Source: JBDKLC01 sp040384865 (GTDB lineage Bacteria > Patescibacteriota > Minisyncoccia > Phycocordibacterales > CAIZLB01). Taken from it: a DNA stretch of 44,295 nucleotides. Numbering within the stretch: position 1 is the stretch's first letter; each line of letters starts with the position of its first letter. Positions 29,784 to 38,551 of this stretch are shown here, in pieces. Made by a program: the position numbers and the translations under genes. The notes below the pieces were generated by a model. The model was not told the DNA's origin and made no database searches. It saw nothing but the letters and a program-made list of their open reading frames with translations. Location of the stretch: positions 1 through 44,295 of the forward strand of contig JAZKIM010000013.1 in assembly GCA_040384865.1 (NCBI GenBank). The letters are read 5' to 3'.

Positions 29784-32294
29784 TTAATCAATCTTCACCT
29801 CTTCCATTTCTCCCCAATTGTCACCGGCATTGGCAGAAGAAACTATTGGTACATCAAATGTCTGTTGCTTGGTCATGATTGATTCCATTACTCGACGGAC
29901 TTCTTCCGCTACAATTGGAACCAGACTTTCTTTCACCTCATAGACAAGCTCATCATGTACCTGCATTAAAAGCTTCACCTCAGATTTCCAACCTCGTTTA
30001 ATAATGAGATCGTATACACAAACCATAGCAATCTTTACGAGGTCCGCCTCAGTTCCTTGAATCGGGGCGTTAATTGCCATGCGCTCAGCGGCGGCACGAA
30101 TGAAGGGAAGGGCTGATTTGAGCCCTTCAAAATACCGGCGGCGGCCAAACATTGTAGTGGTATATCCATCACGTTTCGCTTCAATTTTTACTCGCTCCAA
30201 ATACACAGCAAGCTCTTGAAAGGTCTCAAAATATCGGTTGAGAAATTCCTGGGCTTCAGCCCGAGTGCTACCCAGGTTCATCTTTAAAGCATTCACACCC
30301 ATACCGAACAGAATGCCGAAATTTATGACCTTTGCTTGTCGTCTCATTTCCTTTGTCACCTCTTTTTCAGAAACCTTAAAAACCTCTGCGGCAACACCGG
30401 TGTGAATATCTGTTCCCTTCTTGAATATATCAATCATCTTCTGATCCTTCGACAAAATAGCGGCAATGCGTAATTCAATTTGTGAATAGTCGAAGGACAT
30501 TAATTTGTATCCTTTTTCAGCAACAAAACCATGTCTTACTTGACGACCGAGTTCAGTTTTAATTGGAATATTCTGTAAGTTTGGATCATTTGAAGCGATA
30601 CGGCCTGTGGTTGTCCCCGCTTGGTGAAAGGTAGAATGTATACGATCTTTTTCATCTGCCATAGTTGGTAGTGTGTCGATGTATGTAGACAGGAGTTTTG
30701 AAAGTTCGCGGTGCTGCAAAATCATATCAATGATTGGATGCGATCCTCTCATCTTTTCAAGCTCTGATTCTTTTGTTGAACGCGCACCTCCCGCTGTTTT
30801 TTTCATACGGACACCACTCTCTGGTACAAGACCCATTTTATCAAAAAGAATTTCACCAAGTTGCTTTGGTGAAGCAATATTGAATTCAACACCAGCCTCT
30901 TTCCAAATGGACTTCCCTAATTTCTCTAGTTCTATGTGATATTTCTCTGACAACTTTTTAAAGAAATCTTTATCGATCTTCACCCCATTCTTTTCCATTT
31001 GATCGACAATAGGGATCAAAGGTTTTTCTACCTGTTCATACAATTGTTCGAGATTATTTTCAACCAACTTTCGTCGCAATACTTGTTCCGCCTGTTCAAC
31101 AGAGGTCGCTCCGGTGTATGAAAATACATCCTCCATGGTCGGATACGAGACGTTTGAATTCACCACCCAAAGCATAATGGTCAGTTCTTTTGATTTTTCA
31201 GGAGAGATTGCTCCAAAATTTGCAGGTGCTTTTACCATATCAGAATCTATGTACCCGGTTTCAGCAAAACCCAACCCTTTAGTTCCAAGGATTCTGTCTG
31301 CTACTTGTTTCAGTCTTGCTGATAAAGAACGAAATTCCATTTCACGAAAAAACCTATCTATAGGCACAGGGTCAAAAGTCTCCCTCCATGTTTTCGCAGG
31401 CACCATGAACTGGACAGGTGCATCACGACGAATAGTGGCAAGCATTTTACTAAAAATAGCTTCTTCTTCGCCATTCTTTAAAAGTTCAAAAACCCGCTCT
31501 GTAATACCGGCTTCTTTTATCTTCTCGGGACTTTTTTTCAAAACCTTATATATTTCCTCAATCGTCCCAAACTTACTAATAAGGATTGTTGCTGTTTTCT
31601 CTCCAATTCCAGCAATTCCTATAATGTTATCAGAAGGGTCGCCTCGAAGGCCTTTATAATCAGGCAAGAGTTCTGGTCCAAATCCAAATCGTTCTCTGAC
31701 AGCTTCTTCGTTGTAAATAACAGTATCCTTAATTCCCTTCTTTAAAGTAAATACTTTTACCTTGTCATTATGAATAAGCTGCAAAGTGTCCATATCACCA
31801 GAGGCAATCATTACATCAAGATTGTCCCCGCACTCGCTCTTAGTAATCTTTCCTTTTTCATCTGCCGTTTCACAGATCGCCTTATTTTTTAAAATTTGTT
31901 CAACAATAGTTCCCAACATATCATCGGCTTCAAATCCAGGCTTGTCATACATCGGGATATTAAAAGCTTCAAACAATCCACGCGAACTAATAAGTTGTGA
32001 TACCAACGCCTCGTCCGCTTTCTTTCTTCCTGCTTTGTATGCATCATAGGCTTCGTGTCGATGGGTTGGCTGTGGGAGGTCGTAGCAGGCAATTACATAA
32101 TCAGGGTTGAATTTGTCGATAATACCCATAAGCATAGTCGACAATCCGTAAATGGCGCCTGTTGGAATTCCCTTACTCGAGGCAAAATCAGGGAGCGCAT
32201 GATATGCGCGGTGAATAATAGCGTGTGAATCTAGAAGAACCACAAGTTGTTTTTTTGAGGCACCAGTTTTAGAACCCTTCTTTGTCATGCCCAT
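29784..32294 (-). CDS. polA: DNA polymerase I without a 3'-5' proofreading domain
   Basis: An 836-residue enzyme. Residues about 15-300 are the 5' nuclease (LLDSHAIIHRAYHALP, ASGDMDTLQLI, DYKGLRGDPSDNIIGIAGIGEKTA). Residues about 425-830 are the polymerase (HSTFHQAGTTTGRIASNDPNLQNIP, motif A MSFDYSQIELRIAAI, motif B RRQAKVINFGILFGMG, motif C VHDELVYEV). Between them only about 100 residues remain, with no DEDD exonuclease motifs, so proofreading is absent. It sits in a tsaE-polA-holA operon. Confidence 0.95.
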   Translation of the reverse strand: MGMTKKGSKTGASKKQLVVLLDSHAIIHRAYHALPDFASSKGIPTGAIYGLSTMLMGIIDKFNPDYVIACYDLPQPTHRHEAYDAYKAGRKKADEALVSQLISSRGLFEAFNIPMYDKPGFEADDMLGTIVEQILKNKAICETADEKGKITKSECGDNLDVMIASGDMDTLQLIHNDKVKVFTLKKGIKDTVIYNEEAVRERFGFGPELLPDYKGLRGDPSDNIIGIAGIGEKTATILISKFGTIEEIYKVLKKSPEKIKEAGITERVFELLKNGEEEAIFSKMLATIRRDAPVQFMVPAKTWRETFDPVPIDRFFREMEFRSLSARLKQVADRILGTKGLGFAETGYIDSDMVKAPANFGAISPEKSKELTIMLWVVNSNVSYPTMEDVFSYTGATSVEQAEQVLRRKLVENNLEQLYEQVEKPLIPIVDQMEKNGVKIDKDFFKKLSEKYHIELEKLGKSIWKEAGVEFNIASPKQLGEILFDKMGLVPESGVRMKKTAGGARSTKESELEKMRGSHPIIDMILQHRELSKLLSTYIDTLPTMADEKDRIHSTFHQAGTTTGRIASNDPNLQNIPIKTELGRQVRHGFVAEKGYKLMSFDYSQIELRIAAILSKDQKMIDIFKKGTDIHTGVAAEVFKVSEKEVTKEMRRQAKVINFGILFGMGVNALKMNLGSTRAEAQEFLNRYFETFQELAVYLERVKIEAKRDGYTTTMFGRRRYFEGLKSALPFIRAAAERMAINAPIQGTEADLVKIAMVCVYDLIIKRGWKSEVKLLMQVHDELVYEVKESLVPIVAEEVRRVMESIMTKQQTFDVPIVSSANAGDNWGEMEEVKID

Positions 32295-32335
32295 ATTGTA
32301 TATGAATAGATGGTCCTCTGCTTGTCATTCAATAG

Positions 32336-32782
32336 CTAAAAATTATAAGAAATCATTCGTGTGTCTTCGTCAATAAATTTAAAATTAATCATATAGGTGT
32401 CTAAGGGCAACACCTCTTTAACCCGTTCAGGCCATTCAATAAAAACAAGGGTTCCTCTCTGTTGAAGCAGGTCCTTAAAACCCAACACCTCCAGCTCTCT
32501 TGCCTCATCGAGTCGATAGGCATCTATGTGAACAAACTGTGGAAAAACTGTGTCTTTGGTGTGGTAAAGTTTTTCAATAATAAAAGTTGGACTGGTTACT
32601 GTTTCTGTAACACCTAATATATTAGCCATAGCTTGTGAAAAAGCGGTCTTCCCCGAACCAAGGTCCCCCGACAAGCCAACAACAGTTGCTTTGTCCACAC
32701 CCTCCCTTTTTTTCTTAAGTATTTCTAAAACATTCATTGCCTCAGCCGCAGTGTCAGCCAAACAATGAGAGAAAATTTCCAT
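32336..32782 (-). CDS. tsaE: tRNA t6A-modification ATPase TsaE
   Basis: A 148-residue P-loop protein. The Walker A motif is GLSGDLGSGKTAFSQAMA, switch regions are VTSPTFIIEKLY and HIDAYRLDEARELEVLGF, and VFIEWPERVKEVLP is the conserved C-terminal strand. TsaE drives turnover of the TsaBD complex that makes threonylcarbamoyl-adenosine at tRNA position 37. The rest of the t6A genes are outside the window. It is upstream of polA on the same strand. Confidence 0.95.
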   Translation of the reverse strand: MEIFSHCLADTAAEAMNVLEILKKKREGVDKATVVGLSGDLGSGKTAFSQAMANILGVTETVTSPTFIIEKLYHTKDTVFPQFVHIDAYRLDEARELEVLGFKDLLQQRGTLVFIEWPERVKEVLPLDTYMINFKFIDEDTRMISYNF

Positions 32783-32810
32783 TGGCGTATATTAGCATAA
32801 TTAAAAAATG

Positions 32811-32847
32811 AAAGAGACCCGCTTAATCTTTTGGAAGAAGCGGGTCT
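32811..32847 (-). terminator. Intrinsic terminator after the GC-rich island
   Basis: AGACCCGCTT pairs with AAGCGGGTCT around a 13-nt loop. Read on the minus strand the stem is followed by CTTTCATTTTTTAA. It ends transcription of the 32892-33770 gene before tsaE and may work in both directions. Confidence 0.8.
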
Positions 32848-32891
32848 TTTTGATTTTCTCTCTTTTCTGAGTTGAACTTACTGTTCCCTGT

Positions 32892-33770
32892 TTAGTTGTC
32901 GCCGCCGGGTATCGGGTACCGGGAGAGGAGCTCCGCCTGGAGCCTCTTTCCCTGCTCTCCCGATAGGGTGAAGTTCGGGTGGCCGTGTGACCGTGCGTAC
33001 CCGTACACCTGCTCAAACGGCACGCCGTCTGCCGGATCCTGGCTGCGGAGGTGGACCGTGCCCATGGCTGTGCTAACCCCGGCCTCCTTTCGAAGCAGGG
33101 CGTTAACCAGGCTCTGGAGAAGTTCCTCGTCGCGGGTATATTTCCTCCCGCCGACTTTCGGCACGGTCTTTGAAGGGCGCTCCTGGATGAAGGTGCTATC
33201 AGGCGTCTGTGCCGGCTTCGCCTTCGCGTTCGCACCAGCGATGATTTCCGCCGTCGAGCTGGGCGCCGCCACGGCTTCCGCCTTCGGAGCCTCAGGTTGA
33301 GCCTTCAGCAACTTAACGTTAGCCACCGCGAGCTGCCCCGTCAGGTCAATGACCTGCTGGCGGAGCTTTCCAGCTTCCGCCGCATTGAGCGCCCCTTCAC
33401 CGGCCTTGATGATGGCTTTGTAGCCGTCGATCTCGGTCTGAAGTGCGGCGACCTTCGCCTTGATGAGAGAAGGGTCCTTCTCTCCCACCTCTTTGGCCAG
33501 GACGGCCTGGAGGTCGGTGAGTTTCTTCTCGGCGTCGCCCTTCTCGAGGGTAGCCTGCTCCTTGTCGTGATTGGCCGCGGCAACTTGCGCTGCGGCGTCC
33601 ACCTTGGTTTGCTCGTCAGTCGCCGGCCAGAAGCCGAAATACATGACGAGGACGGTGGCGAAGCAGGTTCCGAGGACGAGCGCCCCCAGAAAGAGCATCA
33701 CCTTCCGCCGGTAGTTTTTCTTTTTTTGCTCTTCGGTGAGGGACATATCGTTTGGATCGTATTGGTTCAT
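32892..33770 (-). CDS. Membrane-anchored coiled-coil protein, GC-rich island
   Basis: Not recognised. 292 residues from the ATG at 33770 (MNQYDPNDMSLTEEQ); the open frame extends further upstream but that part overlaps the leader. A basic stretch and one transmembrane helix (KVMLFLGALVLGTCFATVLVMYFGFW) are followed by a long Ala/Lys/Glu coiled coil (residues about 58-150), a Pro/Ala linker and a small C-terminal domain (YTRDEELLQSLVNALLRKEAGVSTAMG...GVPFEQVYGYARSHGHPNFTL). GC content and codon use differ sharply from the neighbours. A near-consensus promoter lies at 33947-33974. Confidence 0.7.
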   Translation of the reverse strand: MNQYDPNDMSLTEEQKKKNYRRKVMLFLGALVLGTCFATVLVMYFGFWPATDEQTKVDAAAQVAAANHDKEQATLEKGDAEKKLTDLQAVLAKEVGEKDPSLIKAKVAALQTEIDGYKAIIKAGEGALNAAEAGKLRQQVIDLTGQLAVANVKLLKAQPEAPKAEAVAAPSSTAEIIAGANAKAKPAQTPDSTFIQERPSKTVPKVGGRKYTRDEELLQSLVNALLRKEAGVSTAMGTVHLRSQDPADGVPFEQVYGYARSHGHPNFTLSGEQGKRLQAELLSRYPIPGGDN

Positions 33771-33946
33771 GGAGTTTTTTGGTTTTTGGTTTTTGTGTGA
33801 GCGGAATGCCCACAAGCAATCTAAGACCTTCTTTCTAAAGAAAAGTCTCACATTGCTTGTGATCACCTCACCTCCAAAAAAACCAGACCAAATCACACTT
33901 TTGAATTAACTAAACAGGTTATTAAAGACCTTTTTATACTTGTGCC

Positions 33947-33974
33947 AGTATACCACCTTATACAAAAAAGTCAA
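33947..33974 (-). promoter_or_regulatory. Sigma-70-type promoter for the 33770 gene
   Basis: On the minus strand TTGACT (33969-33974) and TATACT (33947-33952) are separated by 16 nt, about 180 nt upstream of the gene. Confidence 0.78.
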
Positions 33975-34028
33975 CCCCCTGCGCACGAGGCACAGAGGGC
34001 TGAAAAGGGGCTTGAACCCGACCGACGA

Positions 34029-34673
34029 CTACTGCCACGCATCCCAATTCCACGGTTTGGGCTTTTTCTTGTCGACCGTGACATAGATGGGCTGCCCGCT
34101 CTTTTGCATCTCCCGGGCATAGGTCGCCGGGGAAACGCTGAAAGTGGGGTTTCCGCTGTCTGAGTAGCCAGTGTGGATGGGATGTTCCTGGTAACCCTCC
34201 ATCACCCCATTGCATCCCGGAGCCCTGTTCTTGCCAAAGAAAGGGCTGTCCCGGTGTTGAATGATGACCGGAGACTCGGCGCGCGAGGAGCTGTAGGAAC
34301 GTCCCGCCGGGGCACCTTGACGCGAACCGTAGCTTGGTTGGCCACCACTTTGACGGCCGCCCGAACGCTCAATGATGACGATCACGTCTGGGCCGAGGCG
34401 CTGCTTAACCCAGGCCTCGATTTCGTAATCGGGGCGGTTGCGAAGGGTTTGCGCCTGCGCAACAACCGCCCGAAACTCCTGCGCCGACGAGACCATAGAC
34501 GACCGCCCTTCCACGTGGATATGGACTGTTTCGCACACAACGCGCGAAGGGGTGTGGTTGGACTGTTGTGGTTGCCGACGATGGCGACGGCTCTGTTTGC
34601 CGCAGGTGGTGTCGCAGGCGCTGAGGGTGAAGAGCGCGAGGAGCGCCCAAAGGATGTTTTTCATCGATTTCAC
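34029..34673 (-). CDS. Lipoprotein of unknown function, GC-rich island
   Basis: Not recognised. A 214-residue predicted lipoprotein: MKSMKNILWALLALFTLSAC ends in a lipobox (LSAC), so Cys20 would be acylated. The mature part is basic, Ser/Gly/Arg-rich and low-complexity (GGRQSGGQPSYGSRQGAPAGRSYSSSR), with a more ordered C-terminus (FSVSPATYAREMQKSGQPIYVTVDKKKPKPWNWDAW). A Ser-His-Gln-Arg-rich linker follows the lipobox. Base composition is foreign, like the neighbouring coiled-coil gene. Its promoter at 34778-34805 closely matches that gene's promoter. Confidence 0.7.
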   Translation of the reverse strand: MKSMKNILWALLALFTLSACDTTCGKQSRRHRRQPQQSNHTPSRVVCETVHIHVEGRSSMVSSAQEFRAVVAQAQTLRNRPDYEIEAWVKQRLGPDVIVIIERSGGRQSGGQPSYGSRQGAPAGRSYSSSRAESPVIIQHRDSPFFGKNRAPGCNGVMEGYQEHPIHTGYSDSGNPTFSVSPATYAREMQKSGQPIYVTVDKKKPKPWNWDAWQ

Positions 34674-34777
34674 TGTCTAGGGTTTCTAGCCCTTTGCCAA
34701 AGATCTGCATAGCCCGTAGTGGGCCGGGGTTCCTTGCGGATCCATGCAGCCCATTGGCGATGTTGAATTATATTCAT

Positions 34778-34805
34778 ATTATATCACTTTAAACAATAAA
34801 GTCAA
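34778..34805 (-). promoter_or_regulatory. Consensus sigma-70 promoter for the lipoprotein gene
   Basis: On the minus strand TTGACT (34800-34805) and TATAAT (34778-34783) are separated by 16 nt. The same -35 and spacing as the neighbouring island promoter. Confidence 0.85.
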
Positions 34806-34877
34806 TACCTTTCTTTAAGAGTTATTCCTTCCCCGCGGCCAGGAAAAAGGCTAAAATAGGAGAACCAAAGATCCTTT

Positions 34878-36650
34878 ATGCCTATTCACTTCGACGAAGA
34901 AAAACAAAATCAGAGACTCCGCCAGCTTCATTTAGACGAGGAAGAAAAAGTGGCTCAAATGTTGTCTGAAAAATACAGCATTCCCTACATAGATCTCACC
35001 CGCGTACCTATCAATACCGACGCCCTTCGTCTCATTCCTGAAGAAGATGCACGTGAAGGTCAGCTCGCGGTATTTGAAATTATTGGAAAAAATATTTCGA
35101 TTGCCATTCACTCACCAACAAATGGATCTTCCGATGAGGCAATAAAAGACCTTCAATCAAAAGGATATCACCCCTCCCTTTTTATGACGTCAACCAACAG
35201 CCTACTCAAAGCATGGGGTCGTTATAAAGATCTTTCATTTGCTTTTGAAACAGAAGCTGGGTCACTCGATATTTCAAACGAGGAAGTTGAAAAACTTATC
35301 GAGAAAACAAAAAAACTAGACGATGTAACACAAATGATCAAGGATGCACTCAATTTAAAAAAGAGTCATCGTCTCTCTCATGTGCTCGCGATTGTTATGG
35401 CAGGAGCTCTTTCTATTAAAGCCTCTGACGTGCACGTTGAGCCTGAAGAAGACTATGCTCGACTTCGATACCGACTGGACGGTGTACTCATAGAGGTTGT
35501 CCGGTTTGATGTTGAAACATACAAACTCTTACTGTCGCGAATCAAATTACTTTCTGGTTTAAAACTGAACATAAAAGAAAACGCACAGGACGGACGCTAT
35601 ACTGTGAAGATTTATATGAGCGATATTGAAATTCGTACTTCTACAATTCCTGGAGCATACGGTGAATCAATTGTGATGCGAATTCTCAACCCAAAATCCA
35701 TCTCCACACCAATGGAAGAATTGGGTATTCCAACAAGGCTTCTAAACATTCTCGAGGCAGAAATTGCTCGACCAAGCGGCATGATCCTCACTACAGGGCC
35801 AACAGGCTCTGGTAAAACAACTACCCTTTATGCCTTTTTAAGAAAGGTCTTGAGTAGTGAAATTAAAATCATTACTATTGAAGATCCTATTGAATACCAC
35901 TTGCCGGGGATTGTTCAAACACAGGTAGAAGAAAAAAAAGGATACGACTTCGGTGCAGGACTCCGCTCTGCGATGCGACAAGATCCCGACATCATCATGG
36001 TGGGTGAAATTCGAGACGGAGAGACAGCGACGACAGCTATTCAAGCATCACTTACCGGTCACCTTGTGTTTTCTACTCTTCACACCAACAACGCAGCGGG
36101 CACATTCACCCGCCTTGTTGACCTCGGTGCTGACCCCAAGATTTTAACATCAGCTATTCATGTTGCCATCGCGCAACGATTAGTCCGAACACTTTGTAAA
36201 GAATGTAGAAAGAAAATTCCTATCCCTGAAAACAGAAAAAACTTAATCGCCGAAGTACTATATTCACTTAAAGATTACGAGGAGGGAAAAGAATTTCCAA
36301 CATCGCCAACAGAAGCTTGGAGCGCTGTTGGCTGCGAGGCCTGCAACAAAACTGGCTACAAAGGACGAATTGGTATTTTCGAAGCAATACTTGCCGACAA
36401 AAACATTGAAAATATCATTCGAGAAAATCCGAGCGAGAGAGAGATTAAAGAAGCGGCTAAGCCTCAGCTCATTATTGATATGCGACAAGATGGTATTTTG
36501 AAATTACTAAGAGGAGTTACCACATTTGAAGAACTTGAACGTGTCATTGACCTTGTTGGAGATGGATCATGGACTCCAGAACTTTCAGCAAGTGGCCACG
36601 AATCGAAACCCAAAGAATCACAAATCGAGCCGAACACGCCGGTTGTGTAA
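34878..36650 (+). CDS. pilB: PilB/GspE type IV pilus assembly ATPase
   Basis: A 590-residue extension motor ATPase. The N-terminal domain (residues about 1-140) is MshEN-like. The core carries Walker A GPTGSGKTTTLYAF, the Asp box IKIITIEDPIEYHLPGIVQTQ, Walker B (RQDPDIIMVGEIRD) and the His box (TGHLVFSTLHTNNAAG). The tetracysteine zinc site is CKECRKKIP ... CEACNKTGYKGRIGIFE. It would power pilus extension with the PilM/PilN complex coded at the left end of the window. Confidence 0.96.
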   Translation: MPIHFDEEKQNQRLRQLHLDEEEKVAQMLSEKYSIPYIDLTRVPINTDALRLIPEEDAREGQLAVFEIIGKNISIAIHSPTNGSSDEAIKDLQSKGYHPSLFMTSTNSLLKAWGRYKDLSFAFETEAGSLDISNEEVEKLIEKTKKLDDVTQMIKDALNLKKSHRLSHVLAIVMAGALSIKASDVHVEPEEDYARLRYRLDGVLIEVVRFDVETYKLLLSRIKLLSGLKLNIKENAQDGRYTVKIYMSDIEIRTSTIPGAYGESIVMRILNPKSISTPMEELGIPTRLLNILEAEIARPSGMILTTGPTGSGKTTTLYAFLRKVLSSEIKIITIEDPIEYHLPGIVQTQVEEKKGYDFGAGLRSAMRQDPDIIMVGEIRDGETATTAIQASLTGHLVFSTLHTNNAAGTFTRLVDLGADPKILTSAIHVAIAQRLVRTLCKECRKKIPIPENRKNLIAEVLYSLKDYEEGKEFPTSPTEAWSAVGCEACNKTGYKGRIGIFEAILADKNIENIIRENPSEREIKEAAKPQLIIDMRQDGILKLLRGVTTFEELERVIDLVGDGSWTPELSASGHESKPKESQIEPNTPVV

Positions 36651-36697
36651 TTGTCAATTGACTTCGATACAGAGCGGGCGTATTGTTGAAACAGCAG

Positions 36698-36923
36698 AAT
36701 AAAAACAAAACACAAAACCTTTCGATTTTGTGTTTTGCAAAAAAATTAAGACAGCTGTTTAAATCTCTAAGCAATGCTTTCAATCCGGAGATCGGAAGCC
36801 CGATAGTCCTTTAAGGATAGCTCCAGGAACGTGTCGTAAGACACGCACCAGAGCGTCCTATAAGGAAAACCGATAAAAGCGCAAACTTTGTATTGCTTAG
36901 AGATTTAAGGAGCCGTCCGTTAG
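36698..36923 (-). ncRNA. Structured small RNA of unknown family
   Basis: In the gap between pilB and ruvB the minus strand has a promoter (36930-36958), a folded body and a terminator. Bases 36760-36775 pair perfectly with 36892-36907 (16 bp). Inside are several hairpins: CGTGTC-TTAC-GACACG within a longer GCTC...GAGC stem, ATCGG-GCTT-CCGAT, and two similar small ones, TCCT-TAT-AGGA and TCCT-TAA-AGGA. A 12-bp hairpin (36706-36737) followed, on the minus strand, by TTTTTATT ends it. I see no tmRNA, RNase P, SRP or 5S signatures, and the branched fold is unlike rod-shaped 6S RNA. Confidence 0.72.
36706..36737. terminator. Hairpin between pilB and the small RNA
   Basis: CAAAACACAAAA pairs perfectly with TTTTGTGTTTTG around an 8-nt loop. 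The T run on the minus-strand side (TTTTTATT) makes it the small RNA terminator; on the plus strand it may still help end pilB transcription. Confidence 0.78.
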
Positions 36924-36929
36924 TTGAGA

Positions 36930-36958
36930 ATACTAGCACGAAACCGTTTTTATGTCAA
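36930..36958 (-). promoter_or_regulatory. Sigma-70 promoter of the small RNA
   Basis: On the minus strand TTGACA (36953-36958) and TAGTAT (36930-36935) are spaced by exactly 17 nt. The -35 lies over the ruvB start codon (36952) on the opposite strand. Confidence 0.82.
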
Positions 36959-38007
36959 GCACCCCCTTCCCCCAGTCTGGAAAACCTGTCAATGTCGAAG
37001 ATGCTGCCGAAGCAACGTCGGTTGAAGAAAGAGTACTCGACCAAACACTACGCCCTCATCGTTTTGACGACTATATCGGTCAAGAAAACATAAAAAACAA
37101 CCTCCATATATTGTTGACGGCGGCTAAAGAACGAAATCACCCCCCGGAACACCTCCTCTTCTATGGTCCCCCTGGTCTTGGGAAGACAACCCTCGCCCAC
37201 CTCATCGCCAAAGAAACAAATGCTCAAATGAAAGTGACTTCAGGACCTGCCATTGAGCGTGTAGGTGATTTAGCTTCAGTACTAACCAATCTTTCACCAG
37301 GAGATATTCTTTTTGTAGACGAAATTCACCGCCTCAACAAAACAGTTGAGGAGGTTTTATACCCAGCTATGGAGTCTGGACAAATCGATATAATTATCGG
37401 CAAAGGTCCATCAGCACGAACAATTCAACTCGACCTTCCACCCTTCACCCTCATTGCGGCAACCACACGTATTGCCATGATCTCATCGCCACTTCGCTCT
37501 CGTTTCTCTGGTGGCGTATTCCGACTTGAGTTCTATACAGAAAAAGAAATTGAAAAAATAGTAGACAGATCTGCAAAGATTCTTGGTATAGATATAGAAA
37601 GCTCCGCGATGAATGAAATTGCCAGCCGAAGTCGTTCAACACCGCGAACAGCAAACTACCTATTAAAAAGATGCCGTGATTTTGCTCAAATTAAAAAAAG
37701 TGGTCTGACAAAAGATATTGTTGATGGTGCTTTAGCCCTCCTTGGAATAGATCAACGAGGACTAACCCTTTCTGATAGAAAGATTCTTGAAACAGTGGTG
37801 AATAAATATAATGGGGGGCCGGTAGGGCTTAACACAATCGCAGCCTCTCTCTCAGAAGACCAAGCAACGATCGAAGAATTTAACGAACCATACCTCATTC
37901 AAATAGGTTTCATTGAACGCACCCCACGTGGACGCCTTGTAACAAAAGCGGGGTATGAACATCTTGGAGTTGAATATCCGAACGATAAACAATTAAAACT
38001 TTCATAA
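36952..38007 (+). CDS. ruvB: Holliday junction branch migration helicase RuvB
   Basis: A 351-residue AAA+ motor. The N-terminus DQTLRPHRFDDYIGQENIKNNL, Walker A GPPGLGKTTLAHLIA, Walker B ILFVDEIHRL, sensor 1 (LIAATTRIAMISSPLRSRF) and the C-terminal winged helix (IQIGFIERTPRGRLVTKAGYEHLG) are all intact. It is followed closely by yebC and ruvC, the usual ruv layout. RuvA is separate at 13913. Confidence 0.97.
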   Translation: MSSTPFPQSGKPVNVEDAAEATSVEERVLDQTLRPHRFDDYIGQENIKNNLHILLTAAKERNHPPEHLLFYGPPGLGKTTLAHLIAKETNAQMKVTSGPAIERVGDLASVLTNLSPGDILFVDEIHRLNKTVEEVLYPAMESGQIDIIIGKGPSARTIQLDLPPFTLIAATTRIAMISSPLRSRFSGGVFRLEFYTEKEIEKIVDRSAKILGIDIESSAMNEIASRSRSTPRTANYLLKRCRDFAQIKKSGLTKDIVDGALALLGIDQRGLTLSDRKILETVVNKYNGGPVGLNTIAASLSEDQATIEEFNEPYLIQIGFIERTPRGRLVTKAGYEHLGVEYPNDKQLKLS

Positions 38008-38016
38008 ATCAAATAA

Positions 38017-38547
38017 ATGTCTGGTCATAACAAATGGTCCCAAATAAAAAGACAGAAGGGGAAAACTGATGCGCAGAAGAGCAAAATGTATTCAAAACAC
38101 GCAAGGCTCATTAGCCTTGAATCAAAAAAAGCAAACGGAAATTTAAATTCTCCAGGACTTCTTGGTGTGATTGATAAAGCAAAAAAAGAAAATGTTCCAA
38201 AAGATGTCATTGAGAGGGCTATTAAAAAAGGCACCGAGGCTGGTGGCGGAATAATGGAGTCTATTACTTACGAAGCATATGGCCCAGGCGGCTGTGCAAT
38301 TGTTATTGAAGCACTTACAGACAATCGGAACAAAGCGGCGCAGGAAATAAAACATATCTTATCTGAATATAATATAAGTCTTGCTGGTATAGGATCAGCA
38401 ACGTGGGCATTCACAAGAACAGGCTCCGAGCTACACCCAACAGTGACTATTCCTTTAGGAGAAGACGATTTATCTATTCTTGATAAGATAGTGGACGCAC
38501 TTGAAGACAACGACGAGGTACAAAATGTTTTCACTAACGCAGAATAA
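38017..38547 (+). CDS. YebC/PmpR-family protein, short form
   Basis: A 176-residue member of the YebC family, which includes DNA-binding regulators and, from recent work, factors helping ribosomes through proline stretches. MSGHNKWSQIKRQKGKTDAQKSKMYSKHARLI and ITYEAYGPGGCAIVIEALTDNRNKAAQEIKHI are hallmark segments. The family is normally about 240 residues, so this protein is missing some 65 residues in its middle and C-terminal domains. It lies 9 nt after ruvB and just before ruvC. Confidence 0.9.
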   Translation: MSGHNKWSQIKRQKGKTDAQKSKMYSKHARLISLESKKANGNLNSPGLLGVIDKAKKENVPKDVIERAIKKGTEAGGGIMESITYEAYGPGGCAIVIEALTDNRNKAAQEIKHILSEYNISLAGIGSATWAFTRTGSELHPTVTIPLGEDDLSILDKIVDALEDNDEVQNVFTNAE

Positions 38548-38551
38548 ATAC

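Noticed and set aside
32801..33819. Other long frames in the GC-rich island
   Set aside because: High GC content creates long spurious frames. The chosen frames have a lipobox, or a membrane helix and coiled coil, and lie downstream of strong promoters.
36698..36923. 6S, tmRNA, RNase P or SRP RNA
   Set aside because: The branched multi-hairpin fold does not match rod-like 6S RNA, and the conserved sequence blocks of the others are not seen.
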